64,000 bases of DNA from Sphingomonas sp. PP-CE-3G-477 (GTDB lineage Bacteria > Pseudomonadota > Alphaproteobacteria > Sphingomonadales > Sphingomonadaceae). Position numbers and translations under genes: made by a program. The notes under the pieces were generated by a model, which saw nothing but the letters and a program-made list of their open reading frames with translations, ran no database searches and had not been told where the DNA came from. Position 1 is the first letter of the stretch. Every line of letters starts with the position of its first letter. This document shows positions 57,747-64,000 of this stretch, one piece after another. Location: positions 62,001 to 126,000 of the forward strand of contig NZ_QAOF01000006.1 of assembly GCF_003050745.1 (NCBI RefSeq), written 5' to 3'.

Positions 57747-58769
57747 TCAGCGCAGTTTCAGCGCACGCTTCACGCCGGCCCAGCTGACGTACTTGAAGTT
57801 CTGCGTGGCGGGGGCGTTGTCGCCGTCCTGTGCGACGAACAGGCCTTGGGGGTAGGCGGGGCCGAAGTTGCCGAGCATCAGGTCGATCCCGTCGGTATCG
57901 CTCGTCCCGTCGATCGCGCCGCCGCCGATACGGAAGCGACCGGCATAGGTGACGCCCGGCAGGCGGTAGAGCGTGTAGGCGTTGTCGCCCTGGCTCGACA
58001 CGACGAGATAGCCGCCGTTCCTGCCCGACGGGGCGAGCGCCAGACCCTCCGCGTCGGCGACCAGCGTCTTGCCGTCGACCTTGGCGATCGCGGTTGCGGT
58101 GACCGGCGCGGTTGGGTCTGCGCCGAAGCGCCAGAGGCCGACATCTTCCTCGGCGACGTAGAGCTGCCCGGTGCGGTCGTCGACGACGCAGCCTTCGGAC
58201 TGGGTGCCTAGCTTCATCGAGCGGACCGTCGTGACCTTGGGCGATGCGCCGGACAGGTCGATCGCGACCTGGTCGATGCGGCCGTCCTTCAGCACGACGA
58301 AGCCGAACAGCGCGTGATCGCGCGCGCGGGTCCAGAAGCACATGCCGTAAGCCTCGCCCGGACCGACCGGGAAGCGGCCGAGGGGCACGAGCTTTGCCGC
58401 CGCCGTGTCGAGCGTGAACAGCGAGACATGTGCGGTAGCGATGTCGGCCCGGTCGCTGGTAGCGGCGATCACGCGCGTCCCGAGATCGCGGAGGTCGACG
58501 TTGTTGAGCCGCGCGGCCGGGGTGAAGCTGAGGCGCTTGCCGGTCAGGCTGTAGACGTGGATGCCCGCTTTCTTGTCGGTGCCGATGACGAGGCTTCTCG
58601 CCGGATCGCCCGCATTGCGCCAGATCGCGGGATCGTCCGCGGCATCGGCGGCGGTGTCGACCGGGTCGGTCTCGGCGGTTGCCGCGACTGTCGGCGCCTC
58701 GACCGCCACCGGGACCGACGTCGTTGCACATCCCGCGAGCAGCAACGCGGCAAAGGGAAGCGCGCGCAT
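57747..58769 (-). CDS. Beta-propeller phytase, lipoprotein
   Basis: A 340-residue phytase of the six-bladed propeller type (BPP/3-phytase), which uses calcium to release phosphate from phytate. The N-terminus is a lipoprotein signal with lipobox LLLAGC (Cys14), so it is anchored in the envelope. BPP signatures are AADDPAIWRNAGDPARSLVI, IGTDKKAGIHVYSLTGKR, NNVDLRD, TQSEGCVVDDRTGQLYVAEE, DAEGLALAP and SSQGDNAYTLYR. Its ATG overlaps the stop of the upstream TonB receptor by one base, so receptor and phytase are translationally coupled. A Pho box lies before the receptor. Confidence 0.93.
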   Translation of the reverse strand: MRALPFAALLLAGCATTSVPVAVEAPTVAATAETDPVDTAADAADDPAIWRNAGDPARSLVIGTDKKAGIHVYSLTGKRLSFTPAARLNNVDLRDLGTRVIAATSDRADIATAHVSLFTLDTAAAKLVPLGRFPVGPGEAYGMCFWTRARDHALFGFVVLKDGRIDQVAIDLSGASPKVTTVRSMKLGTQSEGCVVDDRTGQLYVAEEDVGLWRFGADPTAPVTATAIAKVDGKTLVADAEGLALAPSGRNGGYLVVSSQGDNAYTLYRLPGVTYAGRFRIGGGAIDGTSDTDGIDLMLGNFGPAYPQGLFVAQDGDNAPATQNFKYVSWAGVKRALKLR

Positions 58770-61700
58770 CAGAACGTCACCCGCACGCCGCCGGTGTAGC
58801 GCCGGCCGAACGTCTCATGCTCGATCGTGTAGGCCGACGATCCGACATAGCGACGGCCCGGCCCGTTCAGCAGGTTGGCGAAATCGCCGTAGATCTCAAC
58901 ATTGCCGTTGATCGCATAGCGAACGGACGCGTCGAGTTCGTTGTCCTTGGCCCAGTAGAAGTCACCGCCGTCGACGCCGCGGACCGTGCCGCCTACGTCC
59001 GCCACCGCACCGATTGCATCGAGCCATGCGGAGCGGTTCTGGTACGAGACACGCGCCGAGAATCCGTATTTCTCGTAATAAGCGATCAGATTGTAGATTG
59101 CGTCCGAAGCACCCGGCAGGCGAACTTTCCGCGACGGGATCGCGCCGGTTGCCGGCGTATCGGCGCGGCTCTTGTTGATCGTGGCATTCAGCTGGACACC
59201 GAAGCCGCCCATCCAATCGGGCAGGCCGAGATCCGCGGTAAAGGGATCGAGCTGTTGCTGGATCGCGCCCTCGATCCCCATGATGTAGCCTTTGCCGCCG
59301 TTGATGATGGTCGAGTAGACATAGCCCGACCGATCGACGCCGGCGGCGTTCAGGTTGGTCTGGCCGTAGGTCCGGGTCGAGTCGAACAGGACATCGGTGA
59401 CGTCCTTGTAATACGCGCCGATCGACAGGAAGCCGCGCGGCATCGTGTAGTATTCGACGTAGAGATCGACGCCCTTGGCTTTTTCGGGCTTCGCATCGGG
59501 GTTGCCCCCGGAGATCGTCGCATTCGCGTCGTTGATGCTCAGATTGGGACGCAACTGATCGTAATCCGGACGTGCGGCGCCGGTGTTGAACGACAGCCGC
59601 GCCTTCATCCGGTCGTTGACGTCCCAATTCACGTGCAGGCTCGGATAGACGAGAGTCTGGCTCGATTTCACGTCGATCAGGCCGAGCGACGAGAACGCAC
59701 GGGCGTCGTTGCGGATGTGCTCGACGCGCGCCCCACCGATGACGCTGCCCCAGTTGGTCGTGGTCGTCGCCATCGCGTAGGCGGAATAGACCTTCTCGCC
59801 GACATCGTAGAAATTGGCGTCGGTGGACACGAACGGGTTGACCGCCTTGGCTTGCTCGACGAGCGCCAGGATCTTGTCCCGATCGAAATACTGGAACGTG
59901 TAGCCGAGCGGGATCTCGCCCTGGAAGCCGCCCGGCTTGGCGATGGCGGCGTACCCGGTCGGAATGCCCGCCGCGGCGAACTGGGCGGGGGTGCTCAGAT
60001 CGATCAGATACTCGTTCGCGGTCTTGGTGCGATCGTCGTAGCGGAGACCGGCCGCGAACACCGTCTGCGCGCCGAACACCGAGGCCTCGCGGCTGATATC
60101 GAGCTTGGCGGTGTACGCCTCGGTCACATCTTTCGCCTTCAGCGAACGCAATCGCGTCAGCGTACGCGGGAAGTCCTCGATCGAGGTTACCTGGGCGCCG
60201 CGCGAGAAGGTGCCGTCGGCGTTGCGGATCGTCCGGAAGAGCTGGACCTTGGCGAGTTGCGGATCGGTCAGGTCGTAGCCGACGGTCAGGCGGTTGGCGG
60301 CGTTCGCGCCGTTGGTACCGAACGACGGGCTATCATAGTTCAGCTGCGCAGGCTGCGAGCGATCGTCGATCGACCGCGTGTAGTTGCCGCGCCATGCGAC
60401 CTTCCACTCGCCGAGTTCATGATCGCCGCCGATCGTGTTGGTGAACACCGACTGCTTGTATTTGCGCACGGTGAAGTTCGAGTTGAGATCGATCCCGTAA
60501 ACCGTGCCGAGCAGCGGCCTGTTGCCGGTGCAGACATCCGCATACCCCGTCGTCCCCGACGCGGGCCGCGTGTTGACGGTGCAGGCGGCAGTGCCGTTGG
60601 GGGTGCGCGACTGCTGGTCGTCGAGATCGAAGATGTAGTTGTTGCGCTGTTCGTCGTCCTCGAACGCGGAATAGATCGCCTCCGCGAACAGCTTGTGGCC
60701 GGGTGCAGGGCGCCAGTCGAGCCGGGTCGACAGCGAGTAGTTCTTCCGGGTCAGGCGATACAGCTTGTTCTCGGTCTCGCGCGCCCATTTGCGGTTTTCG
60801 AAGCCGGGCCGGAGATCGCGATCGACCGCCTCGAAATCGGTCTCGAAATTGTCGGTGACCATGCCGCGGCGATACAGGCTGGCGGACGAGACGATGCCGA
60901 ACTCGCCGATGCCGGTGTCGATCCGGTCGGAGATGACGAGCGAGCCCTCATATTCGGTCTTCTTGCCGAGTTCGACATGGCCAACGCCGCCCTTGGCCTG
61001 CACCTTCATGCCCGGGTAATCGAACGCCGAGCGCGTGATGATGTCGACGTTGCCCGCGATCGTCTCGCCGGTCATGTCGGGGGTGACGGCCTTGCGCACG
61101 ATGATCTGCGACGCGATCGCCGAGGGGATCGAGTCGAAGCGGGCGTCGCGACCTTCGGGGCTGACGACGTTGATGCCGTCGATCGACAACGTGGTCCAGT
61201 TGATCGGCGCGCCGCGCAGCGTGATGTAGCGCGCCTGGCCCTGATCGCGCTGAACGCCGACGCCGGGTAGACGACTGACCGCCTGAGCGACGTTCTGGTC
61301 GGGCAGGCGTCCGATCGAATCGGAGGCGATGACCGAGACGAGCGAGGGGCTGGTGCGCTGGATCTGAAGCGCCGCAGCTTCGGATTCCGCGATCGGCCGC
61401 GAACCGGATACGACAATCTCGTCGCCCTCGCCTGCTTTCTCACTGACTTCGATGGTCATCGCGACGTCGAGCGTCACGGCAGTATCGGCGACCGTCACCG
61501 TCCGGCGTGCGTCGGGGAAGCCGACATAACGGATCACGAGTTCGTGCAGGCCGGCGGGGACACCGAGCAGCGAGAACCGTCCGGTGCGATCAACCACGGT
61601 CGACAAGTCCAGCGCGGGAATCGAGACCGACGCGCCGTCGAGATATTCGCCGCTGCCGGCCTGCGACACGGTACCGACGACCGATCCCGCAGCGCGCGGC

Positions 61701-61831
61701 GCACCGACCGGGGTCGCGGCGTCGGGACGCGCATGCGCGCTGGCGATGGTCAACGGAGTCAGCGCACAGCCGGTGAGCAGTACGTGCGCGAGGACGCGAC
61801 CGCGAACGCGGGTCGAGAGGTTCGATTTCAT
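58769..61831 (-). CDS. Large TonB-dependent receptor with CarboxypepD-like N-domain, coupled to phytase
   Basis: A 1020-residue receptor. After the signal (MKSNLSTRVRGRVLAHVLLT ... ASAHA) comes a carboxypeptidase regulatory-like domain at about 45-130 (GTVSQAGSGEYLDGASVSIP, GRFSLLGVPAGLHELVIRYV), then the plug (SDSIGRLPDQNVAQAVSRLP, YITLRGAPINWTTLSIDGI) and a long barrel ending RRYTGGVRVTF. It follows the oligomer- or chelate-uptake TBDT pattern. Gene coupling to the phytase suggests phytate or inositol phosphates as ligand. ATG 61831 is chosen; the extension to 61957 has no signal sequence. It is divergent from another receptor. Confidence 0.9.
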   Translation of the reverse strand: MKSNLSTRVRGRVLAHVLLTGCALTPLTIASAHARPDAATPVGAPRAAGSVVGTVSQAGSGEYLDGASVSIPALDLSTVVDRTGRFSLLGVPAGLHELVIRYVGFPDARRTVTVADTAVTLDVAMTIEVSEKAGEGDEIVVSGSRPIAESEAAALQIQRTSPSLVSVIASDSIGRLPDQNVAQAVSRLPGVGVQRDQGQARYITLRGAPINWTTLSIDGINVVSPEGRDARFDSIPSAIASQIIVRKAVTPDMTGETIAGNVDIITRSAFDYPGMKVQAKGGVGHVELGKKTEYEGSLVISDRIDTGIGEFGIVSSASLYRRGMVTDNFETDFEAVDRDLRPGFENRKWARETENKLYRLTRKNYSLSTRLDWRPAPGHKLFAEAIYSAFEDDEQRNNYIFDLDDQQSRTPNGTAACTVNTRPASGTTGYADVCTGNRPLLGTVYGIDLNSNFTVRKYKQSVFTNTIGGDHELGEWKVAWRGNYTRSIDDRSQPAQLNYDSPSFGTNGANAANRLTVGYDLTDPQLAKVQLFRTIRNADGTFSRGAQVTSIEDFPRTLTRLRSLKAKDVTEAYTAKLDISREASVFGAQTVFAAGLRYDDRTKTANEYLIDLSTPAQFAAAGIPTGYAAIAKPGGFQGEIPLGYTFQYFDRDKILALVEQAKAVNPFVSTDANFYDVGEKVYSAYAMATTTTNWGSVIGGARVEHIRNDARAFSSLGLIDVKSSQTLVYPSLHVNWDVNDRMKARLSFNTGAARPDYDQLRPNLSINDANATISGGNPDAKPEKAKGVDLYVEYYTMPRGFLSIGAYYKDVTDVLFDSTRTYGQTNLNAAGVDRSGYVYSTIINGGKGYIMGIEGAIQQQLDPFTADLGLPDWMGGFGVQLNATINKSRADTPATGAIPSRKVRLPGASDAIYNLIAYYEKYGFSARVSYQNRSAWLDAIGAVADVGGTVRGVDGGDFYWAKDNELDASVRYAINGNVEIYGDFANLLNGPGRRYVGSSAYTIEHETFGRRYTGGVRVTF

Positions 61832-61915
61832 GGTATTCCCCCGGGTGGTCCCGGCTTCTTCAGCCGACTTGGGAGGCGCGGTAGCGGCCTCGCATGGCAA
61901 CGCCGTTACGTCCGC

Positions 61916-61933
61916 ATGACAAAGACATGACAG
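61916..61933 (-). promoter_or_regulatory. Pho box of the receptor-phytase operon
   Basis: On the minus strand CTGTCAT-GTCT-TTGTCAT: two 7-bp direct repeats at 11-bp spacing, 13 of 14 positions identical to the PhoB consensus CTGTCAT-N4-CTGTCAT. It lies 85 bp upstream of the receptor ATG. Phosphate starvation should switch the operon on. Confidence 0.82.
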
Positions 61934-61980
61934 AGGGTTCATCTGAGACCGGCTCACGCTCGCGCGAGGGCAGTGTCACA

Positions 61981-61995
61981 TTAAACGAGCATTAA
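61981..61995 (+). promoter_or_regulatory. CtrA-type box in the divergent receptor gap
   Basis: TTAA-ACGAGCA-TTAA is an exact TTAA-N7-TTAA match, 101 bp upstream of the rightward receptor start. It lies between the two TonB receptors. TTAA is rare in this GC-rich DNA, but a single site is suggestive only. Confidence 0.5.
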
Positions 61996-62095
61996 AGTTG
62001 TCGGACACGGAATTCTTATATTCGTAACGGACATGCCACGACCGCCGCCTATCGCGCCCTTCAAGGCAAAGACTGCCGAAAAAGGGAAACTCTCG

Positions 62096-64000
62096 ATGTT
62101 GAATTCAGCAAGCCTGCGCTTGCGGCTGCTGGCCGGCGCCGCCCTGACGGTCGCGATCGCGTCGCCAGTGTTCGCAGCCCCCACGCCGACCGCCGCCAAG
62201 GATACGGCGCCCGCGACGGCTGCCGCAGACCCCGCGATTGATCCGGCCCCCGCCGCTGCCGAACCCGCCGACCAGACCGGTCTTGGCGAAATCGTCGTCA
62301 CTGCGACCAAGCGCGAGACCAATTTGCAGAAGACGCCGATCGCGATCAGCGTACTGACCGCCGCCGCGCTGACCGACCGCCACGTCCAGAGCCTGTACGA
62401 TCTCGCCGACGGTACGGTGCCCAGCTTGCGCATCGCCACCTTCGAAGCGCGCCAGTCCGCGCTCACCATCGGCATCCGCGGGATCGTGCCGCTCGACGCC
62501 AACCAGCCCGCGCGCGAGCAGGGCGTCGGCATCTATATCGACGGCGTCTATCTCGGCCGCCAGCACGGCCTGAACGCCGCGCTGTTCGACATCGAGCGTG
62601 TCGAAGTTCTGAAGGGTCCGCAGGGAACGCTGTTCGGCCGCAACACCGAGGGCGGCGCGCTCAGCCTCGTCAGCCGTGCGCCCAGCGGCAAGCTCGAAGG
62701 ACGCGCCGAGGGCGGCATCGCCAATTACGGCGGCTATAACGGCGACTTCCACCTCGACCTGCCCAAGTTCGCCGGCTTCAGCGTCAAGCTGGACGGCGTG
62801 TTGCAGCATCAGGACGCGACCACGAAGAACCCGTTCGAGGGTGCGGCCGGCTTCAACTATTTCGATCGCAAGGGCGGCCGCGCCGCGGTGCGCTGGCAGC
62901 CAACCAGCACCATCACCAACGATTTCGCGTACGATGTCGCCAAGGACAAGAACACCCCGTTCTACAGCCAGCTGCTGAACTACAATCCCAATGGCTGCGC
63001 GAACGGCGCGGTCACTGCGTCCACCACGTGCGTGCTGCCGAGCGTCAACTACACCTCGCTGACCGGCGGTCCGGTCAAGGCGCTGCTTCCGGGCGTGGTC
63101 GTCAACGGCGACAGCCGCATGAAGACCGCCGATATCGGCGTGCCGCAGCAGGTCAGCGTCGACAAGACGCACGGCTTCACCAATTCGCTGAAGTGGAACC
63201 TCGGATCCGAACTCGAGCTGCGTTCGATCACCGCATGGCGCGGCGTCGACGTCGAGCAGTATGACAATAGCGGCGGTGCGCATCGCCCGCCGCTGGTCAA
63301 CCTGACCGCCAACTGCACCGCGGCCGCGCCGTGCGCCTTCAGCCGCTACAGCCTCGCCGACCTGCGCCAGCGCCAGTTCAGCCAGGAATTCCAGGCAGTC
63401 GGCACGATCGACTCCGTCGATTACGTCGCGGGTCTCTATTACTTCAACGAGCATGTCAGCGACGATGCCGCGACGCCGAGTTCGCTTGGTGCGGTGGCGA
63501 CGACGACTAACGGTGTCGTGACCGGCGCGAACATCGTGTCGATCCCGTTCTGCACCGGAAACACGCCCGCCTTCGCCGGCAACGCGGTCAACGGCTGCTC
63601 GATCGATCGCGCCTCGGAAGTCTGGTCGAAGAGCTATGCGGCCTACGCCCAGGCGACGTGGAACGCGACCGACGTGCTACACCTCACCGTCGGCGGCCGC
63701 TATACCAAGGACAAGAAGCGCGGCGTCCTGCACTATTTCAACAACCTGAACTACGACACCGCCACCCCGGCACAGCTTGCGGCCAACGGCTACACCCCAC
63801 TGGACAAGACCTGGAACCGGTTCAATCCGATGGTCACGCTGGCCTATGACCTGAACGACGACACGCATGTTTATGCTAAGTACTCGACCGGCTATCGCGC
63901 CGGTGGCGCCAGCTCGCGTACGCCCAACTATCTCGCGTTCGAGCCCGAGGATCTGAAGTCGTACGAAGTCGGCCTGAAGGCGGATTTCTGGCAGCATCGG
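62096..64000 (+). CDS. TonB-dependent receptor, 3' end beyond window (partial)
   Basis: At least 635 residues are visible and the gene runs off the right edge. ATG 62096 (MLNSASLRLRLLAGAALTVA) follows AAAGGGAAA. A signal peptide ends near SPVFA, then an Ala/Pro-rich stretch and the TonB-box/plug region GEIVVTATKRETNLQKTPIA, SALTIGIRGIVPLDANQPAR, VGIYIDGVYLGRQHGLNAAL, ERVEVLKGPQGTLFGRNT and GGALSLVSR. This is the FecA/FyuA-like receptor type common for siderophores, but in sphingomonads often for plant or aromatic compounds, so the ligand is open. Several Cys in the extracellular loops (NGCANGA, TTCVLP, ANCTAAAPCAF, FCTGN, GCSID) may form disulfides. No stop or frameshift was found. Confidence 0.9.
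   Translation, partial: MLNSASLRLRLLAGAALTVAIASPVFAAPTPTAAKDTAPATAAADPAIDPAPAAAEPADQTGLGEIVVTATKRETNLQKTPIAISVLTAAALTDRHVQSLYDLADGTVPSLRIATFEARQSALTIGIRGIVPLDANQPAREQGVGIYIDGVYLGRQHGLNAALFDIERVEVLKGPQGTLFGRNTEGGALSLVSRAPSGKLEGRAEGGIANYGGYNGDFHLDLPKFAGFSVKLDGVLQHQDATTKNPFEGAAGFNYFDRKGGRAAVRWQPTSTITNDFAYDVAKDKNTPFYSQLLNYNPNGCANGAVTASTTCVLPSVNYTSLTGGPVKALLPGVVVNGDSRMKTADIGVPQQVSVDKTHGFTNSLKWNLGSELELRSITAWRGVDVEQYDNSGGAHRPPLVNLTANCTAAAPCAFSRYSLADLRQRQFSQEFQAVGTIDSVDYVAGLYYFNEHVSDDAATPSSLGAVATTTNGVVTGANIVSIPFCTGNTPAFAGNAVNGCSIDRASEVWSKSYAAYAQATWNATDVLHLTVGGRYTKDKKRGVLHYFNNLNYDTATPAQLAANGYTPLDKTWNRFNPMVTLAYDLNDDTHVYAKYSTGYRAGGASSRTPNYLAFEPEDLKSYEVGLKADFWQHR

Noticed and set aside
61916..61933. Pho box acting also on the rightward receptor at 62096
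   Set aside because: Orientation and 163-bp distance favour the leftward operon; no second direct repeat points right.

Overview
The window is 64 kb of GC-rich, gene-dense chromosome from an alphaproteobacterium, most probably a sphingomonad (Sphingomonas or a close relative). The pointers are gene content (ChpT phosphotransferase, fused ThiS-ThiG, DUF2849 and DUF934 sulfur genes, several TonB-dependent receptors, a beta-propeller phytase) and cis elements: two clean GGAAC-N16/17-CGTT stress promoters, CtrA-type TTAA-N7-TTAA boxes and a Pho box. I see no phage, insertion sequence, transposase, CRISPR array, rRNA or tRNA. Many intergenic gaps hold palindromic REP-like repeats of at least three families. 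One copy lies in frame inside a coding sequence.

Layout. 1-5.9 kb: start of a LysE-like exporter, nitronate monooxygenase, glycosyltransferase, secreted amidohydrolase, ThuA-like protein, spermidine-synthase-like protein. 5.9-11.2 kb: rsgA, then a leftward operon under a TPP riboswitch (TonB receptor, APH-fold kinase, PnuT permease), read here as thiamine capture. 11.2-17.2 kb: GH130 enzyme, SDR, alpha/beta hydrolase, SelO pseudokinase, AstD. 17.4-21.3 kb: assimilatory sulfate reduction operon (cobA, DUF2849, cysI, DUF934, cysH). 21.4-25.4 kb: dnaB, UPF0262, a GH25-like protein lacking its catalytic Glu, cytidine deaminase, HPP membrane protein. 25.4-31.4 kb: chemotaxis cluster cheA-W-Y-B-R with chpT upstream. 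31.6-38.8 kb: JAMM peptidase, rluD, rpoH, FAD amine oxidase carrying the REP insertion, mtgA, stress-type small membrane protein, ybaB-dnaX, SRP RNA. 38.8-42.0 kb: two basic exported small proteins, then two tandem cysteine desulfurases and a [2Fe-2S] ferredoxin. 42-51 kb: hydrolases, threonine dehydratase, a polyamine pair (ornithine decarboxylase plus deoxyhypusine-synthase-like enzyme), an esterase, HAD phosphatase, CsbD, thiSG. 51-56 kb: aroQ-accB-accC, arsC-like gene, glnB-glnA behind a sigma-54 promoter. 56.4-64 kb: ABC1/UbiB kinase, a phytase with a large TonB receptor behind a Pho box, and a second TonB receptor cut by the window end.

The most informative connections come from regulation joined to gene order. 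The TPP element assigns the kinase and permease to thiamine. The Pho box assigns the receptor-phytase pair to phosphate scavenging. The stress promoters explain otherwise anonymous small proteins. No wholly new multi-gene system is evident. The strongest leads are the thiamine receptor-kinase module, the guanidino/homospermidine-type polyamine pair with a hairpin leader, and the protein-coding REP insertion. All calls come from reading the sequence; no database search was run.
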